DNA of 54,312 bases, from the NCBI RefSeq assembly GCF_029238425.1, contig NZ_JAQWGB010000032.1:1-54312 (forward strand). The letters run 5' to 3'. The translations under genes and the position numbers were made by a program. The DNA is from Flavicella sp. (GTDB taxonomy: Bacteria; Bacteroidota; Bacteroidia; Flavobacteriales; Flavobacteriaceae). Each line of letters begins with the position of its first letter. Within the stretch, counting starts at the first letter, position 1. Below, in pieces: positions 8,996 to 16,783 of the stretch. The notes beneath the pieces are model-generated. The model was not told the DNA's origin, made no database searches, and was given only the letters and a program-made list of their open reading frames with translations.

Positions 8996-9050
8996 ATAGG
9001 TCGTATTTTTGTTTAATAATTTAAGCAAAAGATTAAACAAAGTATTTTTC

Positions 9051-10193
9051 ATGAATTTCGAATATACAGAAACACAAAAGATGATTGCAGAATCCGTAAG
9101 GGATTTTGCACAACAACATATCAAACCATTTGTAATGGAATGGGATGAGAGTCAAATTTTTCCGATTGAACTGTTTAAGAAAATTGGCGAAATGGGTTTT
9201 ATGGGGATATTAGTTCCTGAGGAATATGGTGGATCTGGTTTAGGATATCATGAATACATTTCCATTTTAGAAGAGATTTCTAAAGTAGATGGCTCTATTG
9301 GTCTTTCAGTTGCGGCACATAACTCTTTGTGTACGGGACATATTTTGCAATTCGGTAGTGAAGAACAAAAACAAAAATGGTTGCCTAAATTGGCTTCTGG
9401 TGAGAGTATCGGTGCTTGGGGGTTGACGGAACATAATACAGGTTCTGATGCTGGTGGAATGAGTACAACAGCGGTAGAAGACGGAGATCATTATATGTTA
9501 AATGGTGCAAAGAATTTTATAACGCACGCTATTAGCGGTGATATTGCCGTGGTAATCGTGAGAACGGGTGAGAAAGGTGATTCGCATGGAATGACCGCTT
9601 TTGTAATTGAAAAAGGGACGCCTGGATTTAGTTCTGGAAAGAAAGAGAACAAATTAGGAATGCGTGCTTCGGAAACGGCAGAATTGATTTTTGACAACTG
9701 TCGTGTTCCAAAAGAAAATATATTAGGTGAAATAGGAGAAGGATTTATCCAATCTATGAAAGTGTTGGATGGAGGTAGAATCTCTATCGGAGCTTTATCT
9801 GTTGGAATCGCTAAAGGTGCTTATGAAGCAGCTTTAAAATATTCTAAGGAGCGTGTGCAATTTGGTAAACCTATTTCTTCATTTCAAGGAGTTTCATTTA
9901 AATTGGCTGATATGGCCACGGAAATTGAAGCTTCAGAATTGTTGATTCATAAAGCGGCCTACTTGAAAAACAATAAAAAACCAATGACTAAAATTGGAGC
10001 GATGGCTAAAATGTATGCCTCTGAGGCTTGTGTGAAGATTGCGAACGAGGCAGTTCAAGTACACGGAGGTTATGGTTATACCAAAGATTTTCCTGTAGAA
10101 AAGTTTTATAGAGACTCTAAATTGTGTACAATTGGTGAAGGAACTACAGAGATTCAGAAAGTAGTGATTTCAAGAAAAATATTAAAAGACTAA
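9051..10193 (+). CDS. Acyl-CoA dehydrogenase
   Basis: A 380-residue FAD flavoenzyme that forms the trans-2,3 double bond in acyl-CoA during fatty-acid or branched-chain degradation. The N-terminal helical domain begins MNFEYTETQKM. The beta domain carries LTEHNTGSDAGG (substrate/FAD loop), and the C-terminal helices hold VQVHGGYGYTKDFPVE and IGEGTTEIQ, whose Glu is the usual catalytic base in short-chain enzymes. An upstream in-frame TTG at 9009 would add 14 residues not seen in the family, so the ATG at 9051 was chosen. Closest in type to short/branched-chain or butyryl-CoA dehydrogenases; the exact substrate is not readable. Confidence 0.93.
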   Translation: MNFEYTETQKMIAESVRDFAQQHIKPFVMEWDESQIFPIELFKKIGEMGFMGILVPEEYGGSGLGYHEYISILEEISKVDGSIGLSVAAHNSLCTGHILQFGSEEQKQKWLPKLASGESIGAWGLTEHNTGSDAGGMSTTAVEDGDHYMLNGAKNFITHAISGDIAVVIVRTGEKGDSHGMTAFVIEKGTPGFSSGKKENKLGMRASETAELIFDNCRVPKENILGEIGEGFIQSMKVLDGGRISIGALSVGIAKGAYEAALKYSKERVQFGKPISSFQGVSFKLADMATEIEASELLIHKAAYLKNNKKPMTKIGAMAKMYASEACVKIANEAVQVHGGYGYTKDFPVEKFYRDSKLCTIGEGTTEIQKVVISRKILKD

Positions 10194-10200
10194 AAAAAGA

Positions 10201-10229
10201 TTGTCAATCGGAAATAAATTGTATTTTTG
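10201..10229 (+). promoter_or_regulatory. Predicted rpsU promoter
   Basis: TTG at 10201-10203 (-33) and TATTTTTG at 10222-10229 (-7), with an 18-base spacer, match the Bacteroidota promoter consensus well. The box is followed by CAGTCC, also found after the tRNA-tuf promoter. The predicted 5' leader is about 80 bases and contains a 7-bp hairpin (AATTGAA with TTCAATT, 10250-10273). Confidence 0.7.
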
Positions 10230-10300
10230 CAGTCCTAAAATGACATTATAATTGAACTATTTAAGTTTCAATTCAAACATATTAAAGAGAGTACGATGAG

Positions 10301-10310
10301 AGGAGGTGAT
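10301..10310 (+). promoter_or_regulatory. Exceptionally long Shine-Dalgarno of rpsU
   Basis: AGGAGGTGAT is complementary over 10 bases to the conserved 3' end of 16S rRNA (ATCACCTCCT) and lies 5 bases (9 from the AGGAGG core) before the rpsU ATG. The other genes I inspected in the window have A/T-rich leaders without SD. This is the expected cis-element for bS21 self-control. Confidence 0.85.
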
Positions 10311-10315
10311 ACCCT

Positions 10316-10513
10316 ATGTTAATTATACCTATAAAAGAAGGAGAAAATATCGATAGAGCGCTAAAACGTTTTAAGAGAAAATTCGATCGCACGAAGACGA
10401 TGAGACAATTGAGAGAGCGTCAGCAGTTCACGAAGCCATCTGTGGCAAACCGTAAACAAAACATCAAAGCGAAATACATCCAAAGATTAAGAACAAACGA
10501 AGAGTTAAGTTAA
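10316..10513 (+). CDS. rpsU: 30S ribosomal protein bS21
   Basis: A 65-residue, very basic protein of the small-subunit platform. The MLIIPIKEGENIDRALKRFKRK start and the arginine-rich C-terminus are typical. Tyr54, the residue I recall as contacting the hidden anti-SD in the Flavobacterium johnsoniae ribosome together with bS18 and bS6, is present (KAKYIQR). An unusual strong SD precedes the gene, and a terminator directly follows, so rpsU is its own transcription unit. Autoregulation through bS21-free ribosomes is inferred from work on that species. Confidence 0.96.
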   Translation: MLIIPIKEGENIDRALKRFKRKFDRTKTMRQLRERQQFTKPSVANRKQNIKAKYIQRLRTNEELS

Positions 10514-10533
10514 TCTAAGAGTATTGAAAATAT

Positions 10534-10567
10534 AAAACCTGTTTCATTTTTTGAAACAGGTTTTTTT
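10534..10567 (+). terminator. Intrinsic terminator of rpsU
   Basis: AAAACCTGTTTCA, a T-rich loop, then TGAAACAGG and seven Ts. The stem is 10-13 bp. Confidence 0.9.
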
Positions 10568-10614
10568 ATGGCCTTATATTTCTTTAGCTTTGTTAAGAGG
10601 CATAATTAAATTAC

Positions 10615-11493
10615 ATGGTTGAAAGGTTTATTGATTATATAAGTTTAGAAAAGCAGTATTCGAAGCATACGGCACTAGCGTATAAGAAGGATTTGGAAAC
10701 ATTTCAGGTTTTTAGTAATTCTGAGTGTGGGACATCTGATATAGTCAAATCAAGCTATGGAGAAATCCGTTCTTGGATAGTTGCCTTAGTCAATGAGGGA
10801 GTCTCAAATAGAACAGTGAATCGAAAAATAAGCTCTTTAAATAGTTTTTACAAATACCTGCAGCGAATTGAAGAGATTGAAGCGAATCCGTTATCTGGTC
10901 ATAAGGCTTTAAAAGTTGCTAAAAGATTACAAGTACCTTTCTCGGAGAACGAAGTTGTTTCTGTAATAGAAGGGATAGAGTTGGATGGTTTTGCAGGGGT
11001 AAGAGATAAGTTATTGGTAGAACTATTGTATTCAACGGGAATGAGAAGGGAAGAGTTGATTGGTTTGAAACAAACCTCTGTGGATATACACAATAACACT
11101 TTAAAAGTCTTAGGAAAAAGAAATAAGGAGCGTTATGTTCCCTTGCTTCAATCGGTTAAAAAAACACTACTTGATTACTTAGAGATAAAGGAGCAAGAGT
11201 TTGGTACAACAGAGTATCTTTTGGTCTCGAATAAGGGAAATAAATTGTATGGAACGCTTGTTTATAGAATAATAAAATTATACTTTAGTAGGGAATCTAC
11301 GAAGGTAAAGAAAAGTCCTCATGTGATTCGTCACTCTTTTGCGACGCATATGTTAAACGAGGGGGCAGATTTGAATTCGGTTAAGGAGTTACTAGGGCAT
11401 TCCAGTTTAGCGTCAACTCAAATCTATACTCATACCAGCTTAGATCATTTAAAGGAAGTGTATAACCAAGCTCACCCTAGGAGTAAAAAATAA
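10615..11493 (+). CDS. xerC: Tyrosine recombinase, XerC/XerD type
   Basis: A 292-residue recombinase that resolves chromosome dimers at dif. A SAM-like N-terminal domain (about 1-85) precedes the catalytic domain. Visible active-site elements are Arg in STGMRREEL, HVIRHSFATH (His-x-x-Arg), His in LGHSS, and the nucleophile Tyr in QIYTH. Length is normal for Xer and too short for a phage integrase. The neighbours rpsU and hpf fit the core flavobacterial order, so this is a housekeeping Xer. XerC versus XerD cannot be settled here. Confidence 0.85.
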   Translation: MVERFIDYISLEKQYSKHTALAYKKDLETFQVFSNSECGTSDIVKSSYGEIRSWIVALVNEGVSNRTVNRKISSLNSFYKYLQRIEEIEANPLSGHKALKVAKRLQVPFSENEVVSVIEGIELDGFAGVRDKLLVELLYSTGMRREELIGLKQTSVDIHNNTLKVLGKRNKERYVPLLQSVKKTLLDYLEIKEQEFGTTEYLLVSNKGNKLYGTLVYRIIKLYFSRESTKVKKSPHVIRHSFATHMLNEGADLNSVKELLGHSSLASTQIYTHTSLDHLKEVYNQAHPRSKK

Positions 11494-11499
11494 TATTAC

Positions 11500-11805
11500 A
11501 TGAAAGTATTTGTACAGTCTGTAAATTTCAACGCAGATAAAAAATTAGTTGATTTCGTAGAGAAGAAGGTGATGGGACTTGAAAAGTACCACGATAAAAT
11601 AATTGACGTTGAAGTGTTTCTAAAAGTTCAAAAAACGAGCGAAAAAGAGAATAAAATCACTGAAGTAAAAATAAACATCCCTGGTAGTGAGTTGATTGTA
11701 AAAAAAGAAACAAAATCTTTTGAAGAAGGGGCTTCTGCTGCAGCTGATACTATGAAGCGTCAATTGAAGAAATCAAAAGAAAAGGAAAGGGAATTACAAC
11801 ATTAA
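11500..11805 (+). CDS. hpf: Ribosome hibernation promoting factor / RaiA-like protein
   Basis: A 101-residue beta-alpha-beta-beta-beta-alpha protein of the short HPF/YfiA class. It binds the decoding and tRNA sites of the 30S subunit in starved cells. The N-terminal VQSVNFNADKKLVDFVEKK and the last helix with EEGASAAADTMKRQLKK fit the family. The C-terminal dimerisation domain of long HPF is missing, so 100S formation would need a partner. It follows the recombinase by 6 bases and is probably co-transcribed with it. Confidence 0.9.
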   Translation: MKVFVQSVNFNADKKLVDFVEKKVMGLEKYHDKIIDVEVFLKVQKTSEKENKITEVKINIPGSELIVKKETKSFEEGASAAADTMKRQLKKSKEKERELQH

Positions 11806-11835
11806 AAAAAAATAAAAATTACAACAAAAAGTTTG

Positions 11836-11863
11836 TTGTGATGAAAAAAACTTTATACATTTG
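11836..11863 (+). promoter_or_regulatory. Predicted promoter of the tRNA-tuf operon
   Basis: TTG at 11836-11838 and TACATTTG at 11856-11863 with a 17-base spacer. Followed by CAGTCCG as at rpsU. The -33 element lies within a hairpin sequence (ACAACAAA and TTTGTTGT, 11821-11839) that follows hpf. Confidence 0.7.
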
Positions 11864-11894
11864 CAGTCCGTTAGAAATAATGGACTGTTTTTTT
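11864..11894 (+). other. Terminator-like inverted repeat at the tRNA operon start
   Basis: CAGTCC at 11864-11869 and GGACTG at 11882-11887 can pair and are followed by seven Ts. The first arm begins right after the -7 box, so only part of it may be transcribed. It may affect start-site escape or act on transcripts reading through from hpf. Confidence 0.45.
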
Positions 11895-11904
11895 GTGCAG
11901 GAAT

Positions 11905-11978
11905 GCCGATGTAGCTCAGCTGGCTAGAGCAGCTGATTTGTAATCAGCAGGTCGTGGGTTCGAGTCCCTCCATCGGCT
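11905..11978 (+). tRNA. tRNA-Thr (TGT)
   Basis: A complete 74-base cloverleaf: acceptor GCCGATG with CATCGGC, anticodon TGT at 11939-11941 in a TTTGTAA loop, and GGTTCGAGTCC T-arm. CCA is not encoded. First of four tRNAs before tuf. Confidence 0.96.
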
Positions 11979-12065
11979 CTAAAGTAAGTTAAACTTACAG
12001 CAAAAACACAAAAGACAGGTTGGGGTTTTTAGATGAGAATTTAAAAACTTTGTTCTTTGAATAAT

Positions 12066-12146
<81 letters not shown>

Positions 12147-12192
12147 CAATGATTTTAGCAGAAATGCTAAAAGGGAATTTGATAATTAGAAT

Positions 12193-12265
12193 GCGAAAGT
12201 AGCTCAGTTGGTAGAGCGTCAGCCTTCCAAGCTGAATGTCGCCGGTTCGAACCCGGTCTTTCGCT
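12193..12265 (+). tRNA. tRNA-Gly (TCC)
   Basis: A 73-base cloverleaf: acceptor GCGAAAG with CTTTCGC, anticodon TCC at 12226-12228, loop CTTCCAA, discriminator T. Confidence 0.96.
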
Positions 12266-12280
12266 CTATGTCAAATCTTG

Positions 12281-12352
12281 GCCGGTGTAGCTCAGAGGTA
12301 GAGCGTTTCCTTGGTAAGGAAGAGGTCACGGGTTCAATTCCCGTCATTGGCT
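12281..12352 (+). tRNA. tRNA-Thr (GGT)
   Basis: A 72-base cloverleaf: acceptor GCCGGTG with CATTGGC (two G-U pairs), anticodon GGT at 12313-12315. Only 15 bases separate it from the Gly tRNA. Confidence 0.95.
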
Positions 12353-12415
12353 CAAAGAAAAAATATAAGAGTATAATAAAATAAGTATATAAACTAAGAA
12401 TTAAAATTAATAATC

Positions 12416-13600
12416 ATGGCTAAGGAAACTTTTGACCGCTCGAAACCACATTTAAATATTGGTACAATTGGGCACGTAGATCACGGTAAAACTACATTAA
12501 CTGCTGCTATTACAACTGTATTAGCTGCTGCTGGACTTTCAGAAGTGAAAGATTTCGATCAAATTGATAATGCTCCGGAAGAAAAAGAAAGAGGTATTAC
12601 AATTAACACATCTCACGTTGAGTATCAAACTGCTAATCGTCACTACGCTCACGTTGACTGTCCTGGTCACGCGGATTACGTAAAGAACATGGTTACTGGT
12701 GCTGCTCAGATGGATGGTGCAATTTTAGTTGTTGCTGCAACTGATGGACCAATGCCTCAAACTAGAGAGCACATCTTGTTAGGAAAACAAGTAGGAATTC
12801 CTAGAATTGTTGTTTTCATGAACAAAGTGGATTTAGTTGATGATGAAGAATTATTAGAATTAGTTGAGATGGAAGTAAGAGAATTGCTTTCTTTCTATGA
12901 CTATGATGGTGATAATGGACCGGTAATCGCTGGATCTGCATTAGGTGGATTGAACGGAGATGCTAAATGGTCTGAAAAGATTATGGAATTAATGGACGCT
13001 TGTGATACTTGGATCCAAGAGCCATTAAGAGAAGTTGATAAAGATTTCTTAATGCCTATCGAGGATGTATTCTCTATTACAGGTCGTGGTACAGTAGCAA
13101 CTGGACGTATCGAAACTGGAATCGCTAATACTGGAGATGCTGTTGATATCATTGGTATGGGTGCTGAGAAGTTAGCTTCTACAATTACTGGTATTGAAAT
13201 GTTCCGTCAAATCTTAGATAGAGGTGAGGCTGGAGATAATGCAGGTATCTTGTTAAGAGGTATTGCAAAAGAAGATATCAAAAGAGGAATGGTAATCTGT
13301 AAGCCAGGTTCTGTAACTCCACACGCTCAATTTAAAGCTGAGGTGTATGTATTGAAAAAAGAAGAAGGTGGACGTCATACTCCATTCCATAACAACTACC
13401 GTCCACAGTTCTACGTACGTACAACTGATGTAACAGGAACAATTAACTTGCCTGATGGAGTTGAAATGGTAATGCCAGGAGATAACTTGACAATTACTGT
13501 TGATTTACACCAACCAATTGCAATGAATGTTGGTTTACGTTTTGCAATCCGTGAAGGAGGTAGAACTGTAGGTGCAGGTCAGGTAACTGAAATCTTGTAA
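12416..13600 (+). CDS. tuf: Translation elongation factor Tu
   Basis: A 394-residue GTPase that delivers aminoacyl-tRNA to the ribosome. G1 is GHVDHGKT (19-26), G3 DCPGH (81-85), G4 NKVD (136-139) and G5 GSAL. Domains 2 and 3 follow, with [13 protein letters not shown] and the C-terminal [16 protein letters not shown]. It follows four tRNAs, with a 63-base A/T-rich leader lacking SD. Codon use is biased towards frequent codons, as expected for a very highly expressed gene. Confidence 0.98.
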   Translation: MAKETFDRSKPHLNIGTIGHVDHGKTTLTAAITTVLAAAGLSEVKDFDQIDNAPEEKERGITINTSHVEYQTANRHYAHVDCPGHADYVKNMVTGAAQMDGAILVVAATDGPMPQTREHILLGKQVGIPRIVVFMNKVDLVDDEELLELVEMEVRELLSFYDYDGDNGPVIAGSALGGLNGDAKWSEKIMELMDACDTWIQEPLREVDKDFLMPIEDVFSITGRGTVATGRIETGIANTGDAVDIIGMGAEKLASTITGIEMFRQILDRGEAGDNAGILLRGIAKEDIKRGMVICKPGSVTPHAQFKAEVYVLKKEEGGRHTPFHNNYRPQFYVRTTDVTGTINLPDGVEMVMPGDNLTITVDLHQPIAMNVGLRFAIREGGRTVGAGQVTEIL

Positions 13601-13621
13601 GAAATACAAAATAAGTTTATT

Positions 13622-13657
13622 CGGAGTGTTTTACTTTGTGTAGGACACTCCGTTTTT
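13622..13657 (+). terminator. Terminator hairpin between tuf and tRNA-Trp
   Basis: CGGAGTGT (13622-13629) pairs with ACACTCCG (13645-13652), then TTTTT. The T-run ends one base before the 5' end of tRNA-Trp. Likely a partial terminator that lowers expression of the downstream genes relative to tuf. Confidence 0.75.
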
Positions 13658-13730
13658 ACGGGCGTAGCTCAGTTGGTAGAGCACTGGTCTCCAAAACCAG
13701 GTGTCGTGAGTTCGAGTCTCTCCGCCCGTG
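13658..13730 (+). tRNA. tRNA-Trp (CCA)
   Basis: A 73-base cloverleaf: acceptor ACGGGCG with CGCCCGT, anticodon CCA at 13691-13693, and discriminator G, which is the tRNA-Trp identity base. It lies 19 bases before secE. Confidence 0.96.
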
Positions 13731-13749
13731 CAATTAAAAAGATAATAGA

Positions 13750-13941
13750 ATGAGTGTTATAAATTATATCAAAGAATCATTTGAAGAATTGAATACCAAT
13801 ATGACTTGGTTGCCAAAAGCTGAAGCTCAGAAATCTACTGTTGTAGTAGCAATATTTACAATAATATTTGCGGTAGCAGTATTTGCTGTAGATTCAGTAT
13901 TTCAAAATGGTTTGGATAGATTTTTTAACATGTTTAACTAA
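13750..13941 (+). CDS. secE: Preprotein translocase subunit SecE
   Basis: A 63-residue single-helix SecE of the SecYEG channel. The amphipathic N-terminal helix (IKESFEELNTNMTWLPKAEAQKS, split by the conserved TWP-like turn) is followed by one membrane helix (about 30-50). Five bases separate it from nusG, the near-universal order. Confidence 0.95.
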   Translation: MSVINYIKESFEELNTNMTWLPKAEAQKSTVVVAIFTIIFAVAVFAVDSVFQNGLDRFFNMFN

Positions 13942-13946
13942 GACTG

Positions 13947-14498
13947 ATGGCTGATTCTGTTAAAAAGTGGTACGTAGTTAGAGCTATTGGAGGACAAGAG
14001 AATAAAGTAAAGTCTTATATAGAAACAGAGATTTCTAGATTAGGACTTTCTGATTTTGTAGAACAAGTATTAGTTCCTACTGAAAAAGTTATTCAGATAC
14101 GTAACGGGAAGAAAATAAATAAAGAAAGAATTTATTTTCCGGGTTACATTATGGTGGAAGCAAATTTAAGTGGTGAAGTTCCTCACGTAATCAAATCGGT
14201 AACAGGTGTTATTGGGTTTTTAGGTGAAACTAAAGGAGGTGAACCGGTTCCATTGAGAAAAAGTGAAATCAATAGAATGTTAGGTAGAGTTGATGAACTA
14301 GCGGTTCAAAACGAAAACGTGGCTATTCCTTATACGGTTGGAGAAACTGTAAAAGTTGTTGATGGACCGTTTAATGGTTTTGATGGTGTCATTGAAAACG
14401 TAAACGAAGAAAAGAGAAAATTAGAAGTAATGGTGAAGATTTTTGGAAGAAAAACACCATTAGAGTTAAGTTACATGCAAGTAGACAAGATCTCTTAA
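13947..14498 (+). CDS. nusG: Transcription termination/antitermination factor NusG
   Basis: A 183-residue protein with an NGN domain (KKWYVVRAIGGQENKV, then FPGYIMVEA near 65-75, GVIGFLG) that binds the RNA polymerase clamp, and a C-terminal KOW domain (about 127-180, VDGPFNGFDGVIENV) that can bind S10 or Rho. Start ATG lies 5 bases after secE. Confidence 0.96.
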   Translation: MADSVKKWYVVRAIGGQENKVKSYIETEISRLGLSDFVEQVLVPTEKVIQIRNGKKINKERIYFPGYIMVEANLSGEVPHVIKSVTGVIGFLGETKGGEPVPLRKSEINRMLGRVDELAVQNENVAIPYTVGETVKVVDGPFNGFDGVIENVNEEKRKLEVMVKIFGRKTPLELSYMQVDKIS

Positions 14499-14499
14499 T

Positions 14500-14525
14500 T
14501 GTAACACACAATATTATCTGTTACA
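14500..14525 (+). other. Inverted repeat in the nusG-rplK gap
   Basis: TGTAACA (14500-14506) and TGTTACA (14519-14525) can form a 7-bp hairpin with a 12-base loop, without a T-run. It sits 36 bases before rplK. It could be part of an r-protein operator, as L1 represses L11-L1 translation in E. coli, but it does not visibly mimic the rRNA L1 site. Confidence 0.3.
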
Positions 14526-14561
14526 CATGGCTTCCACTATATGTAAATAAATAATTAGAAA

Positions 14562-14999
14562 ATGGCAAAAGAAGTAAGTAAAGTAGTAAAATTACAAGTA
14601 CGTGGGGGAGCGGCTAACCCGTCTCCACCAGTAGGTCCTGCTTTAGGTGCTGCCGGAGTTAACATCATGGAGTTCTGTAAGCAATTTAATGCTAGAACTC
14701 AGGATAAACAAGGAAAAGTATTACCTGTTGCAATTACTGTATACAAGGATAAGTCTTTTGATTTTGTAATCAAAACTCCTCCAGCAGCTGTTCAAATTTT
14801 AGAAGCAGCAAAAATTAAGAAAGGATCAGGTGAACCAAACCGTAACAAGGTTGCGAGTATCACTTGGGATCAAGCAAAAGCAATTGCAGAAGACAAAATG
14901 GCAGATTTAAATGCATTTACTATTGAGTCTGGAATGAAGATGATTGCGGGTACGGCTCGTTCTATGGGAATTACGATGAAAGGAGATGCTCCACAATAA
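14562..14999 (+). CDS. rplK: 50S ribosomal protein uL11
   Basis: A 145-residue protein with the Pro-rich N-terminal domain ([21 protein letters not shown]) and the rRNA-binding C-terminal domain ([10 protein letters not shown]). It forms the GTPase-associated centre with 23S rRNA and is needed for RelA-type sensing. First of the rplKAJL run. Confidence 0.97.
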   Translation: MAKEVSKVVKLQVRGGAANPSPPVGPALGAAGVNIMEFCKQFNARTQDKQGKVLPVAITVYKDKSFDFVIKTPPAAVQILEAAKIKKGSGEPNRNKVASITWDQAKAIAEDKMADLNAFTIESGMKMIAGTARSMGITMKGDAPQ

Positions 15000-15009
15000 A
15001 CTTTAAGAA

Positions 15010-15699
15010 ATGGCAAAATTAACAAAAAAGCAAAAAGAAGCTCAAGCTAAGGTAGACAGTTCTAAAGTATATTCTTTATCAGAAGCATCTGCATTAGTGA
15101 AAGAGATTTCAACAGTAAACTTTGACGCATCAGTAGACTTAGCTATTCGTTTAGGAGTTGATCCTAGAAAAGCTAACCAAATGGTTCGTGGAGTTGTTAC
15201 TTTACCACACGGTACAGGTAAAGATGTAAAAGTACTTGCATTAGTTACTCCAGATAAAGAAGCTGAAGCGAAAGAAGCAGGAGCGGATTATGTAGGATTA
15301 GATGAGTACTTACAAAAGATAAAAGGAGGTTGGACAGACGTTGATGTAATTATCACGATGCCAAGTGTTATGGGTAAATTGGGACCATTAGGACGTGTAT
15401 TAGGACCTAGAGGTTTAATGCCTAACCCTAAAACAGGTACGGTAACTATGGATGTAGCAAAAGCTGTTACTGAAGTAAAAGCTGGTAAAATCGACTTTAA
15501 AGTTGATAAAACGGGAATTGTACATGCTGCAATTGGAAAAGTATCTTTTGATGCTGAGAAAATTGCTGATAACGCAAATGAATTAATTCAGACGCTTATT
15601 AAGATGAAACCAGTTGCTGCTAAAGGAACTTATATCAAAAGTAGTTACATGTCAAGTACAATGAGTACTGGATTGGCACTAGATATCAAATCAAATTAA
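15010..15699 (+). CDS. rplA: 50S ribosomal protein uL1
   Basis: A 229-residue protein of the L1 stalk. Signatures include [19 protein letters not shown] and [12 protein letters not shown] near 135-147. Ten bases after rplK, so translationally linked. Confidence 0.97.
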   Translation: MAKLTKKQKEAQAKVDSSKVYSLSEASALVKEISTVNFDASVDLAIRLGVDPRKANQMVRGVVTLPHGTGKDVKVLALVTPDKEAEAKEAGADYVGLDEYLQKIKGGWTDVDVIITMPSVMGKLGPLGRVLGPRGLMPNPKTGTVTMDVAKAVTEVKAGKIDFKVDKTGIVHAAIGKVSFDAEKIADNANELIQTLIKMKPVAAKGTYIKSSYMSSTMSTGLALDIKSN

Positions 15700-15720
15700 T
15701 AGGAAGTTAAATCGTAAATT

Positions 15721-16236
15721 ATGACAAGAGAAGAAAAATCGCAAGTAATCGATGCTTTAACTGCCCAATTAACTGATAACAGTATCATTTATGTAGCTGA
15801 TATTTCAGGTTTAAACGCAGAAGCTACTTCTAATTTAAGAAGAGCTTGTTTTAAAGCTGACGTAAAATTGGCTGTAGTTAAAAATACATTGCTTGCTAAG
15901 GCAATGGAAAATTCTTCAAAAGAATTTGGAGAATTGCCTTCAGCATTGAAAGGAAACTCATCTATTTTATTATCAGAAACTGGAAATGCTCCAGCGAAAA
16001 TAATCAAAGAGTTTAGAAAAAAATCTGACAAACCAGTATTGAAAGGAGCTTACATCGAGGAAGCTGTTTACTTAGGAGATGATCAATTAGAGAATCTAGT
16101 AAACATCAAATCGAAAGAGGAGTTACTTGGAGATATTATTGGATTGTTACAATCGCCTGCTAAGAATGTTGTTTCAGCATTACAATCAGGAGGTCAAACA
16201 CTTTCAGGTATCGTTAAGACGTTATCAGAAAGATAG
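15721..16236 (+). CDS. rplJ: 50S ribosomal protein uL10
   Basis: A 171-residue stalk base protein that carries L7/L12 dimers on its C-terminal helix. The N-terminus MTREEKSQVIDALTAQL and the region ADVKLAVVKNTLLAKAM match the family. Only 21 bases separate it from rplA, leaving little room for an E. coli-like L10 leader. Confidence 0.96.
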   Translation: MTREEKSQVIDALTAQLTDNSIIYVADISGLNAEATSNLRRACFKADVKLAVVKNTLLAKAMENSSKEFGELPSALKGNSSILLSETGNAPAKIIKEFRKKSDKPVLKGAYIEEAVYLGDDQLENLVNIKSKEELLGDIIGLLQSPAKNVVSALQSGGQTLSGIVKTLSER

Positions 16237-16284
16237 AATACGCGCACAAATAAATTATTATAACACACATTAAAATTACACAAA

Positions 16285-16659
16285 ATGGCAGAATTAAAAG
16301 ATTTCGCAGAGCAGTTAGTTAACTTAACAGTAAAAGAAGTAAACGAATTAGCTACAATATTAAAAGATGAGTATGGTATCGAGCCAGCTGCAGCTGCAGT
16401 AGCAGTAGCAGGACCAGCAGCAGGAGGAGCAGACGCAGCAGAAGAAAAAACTGAGTTTGATGTAATCTTGAAATCTGCAGGAGCTTCTAAATTAGCAGTT
16501 GTAAAATTAGTTAAAGAATTAACTGGTTTAGGATTGAAAGAAGCTAAAGGAATCGTTGATAGTGCACCAGCACCAATCAAAGAAGGAATCGCTAAAGATG
16601 AGGCTGAAGGTCTTGTAAAATCTTTAGAAGAAGCTGGAGCTGAAGTAGAGCTTAAGTAA
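16285..16659 (+). CDS. rplL: 50S ribosomal protein bL12 (L7/L12)
   Basis: A 124-residue stalk protein. An N-terminal dimerisation helix is followed by an Ala/Gly/Pro-rich hinge (about 33-50) and the C-terminal factor-binding domain with [20 protein letters not shown] and [15 protein letters not shown]. Confidence 0.97.
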   Translation: MAELKDFAEQLVNLTVKEVNELATILKDEYGIEPAAAAVAVAGPAAGGADAAEEKTEFDVILKSAGASKLAVVKLVKELTGLGLKEAKGIVDSAPAPIKEGIAKDEAEGLVKSLEEAGAEVELK

Positions 16660-16688
16660 GCTTTTCACCCAACAATTAAATTAAGGTT

Positions 16689-16728
16689 TAGGTCAGAAGG
16701 AGTCTCCTTTTGATCTAGACCCTTTTTT
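16689..16728 (+). terminator. Attenuator-like hairpin between rplL and rpoB
   Basis: GGTCAGAAGG (16691-16700) pairs with CCTTTTGATC (16706-16715, two G-U pairs) and the region ends in six Ts (16723-16728). GGTC can also pair with GACC just before the Ts, giving an alternative fold. As in other bacteria, it probably lets only part of the r-protein transcripts reach rpoBC. Confidence 0.6.
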
Positions 16729-16783
16729 GCATTTATATTTATTCTTTATTTATCACAGAATTTTAACTAAAATTTTTTCTCCT

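Noticed and set aside
10615-11493. Tyrosine recombinase as a sign of an integrated element
   Set aside because: Length, active-site motifs and the rpsU-xer-hpf setting fit the housekeeping Xer recombinase. There are no attachment-site repeats, phage genes or change in base composition, despite the nearby tRNAs.
11821-11839. ACAACAAA/TTTGTTGT hairpin as the terminator of hpf
   Set aside because: It can pair but is not followed by a T-run and overlaps the -33 box of the tRNA promoter; it is more likely incidental or regulatory.
16194-16580. 128-residue minus-strand frame opposite rplL
   Set aside because: It is the mirror of the Ala/Gly-rich coding strand of rplL and rplJ, with no start signal or recognisable protein features.
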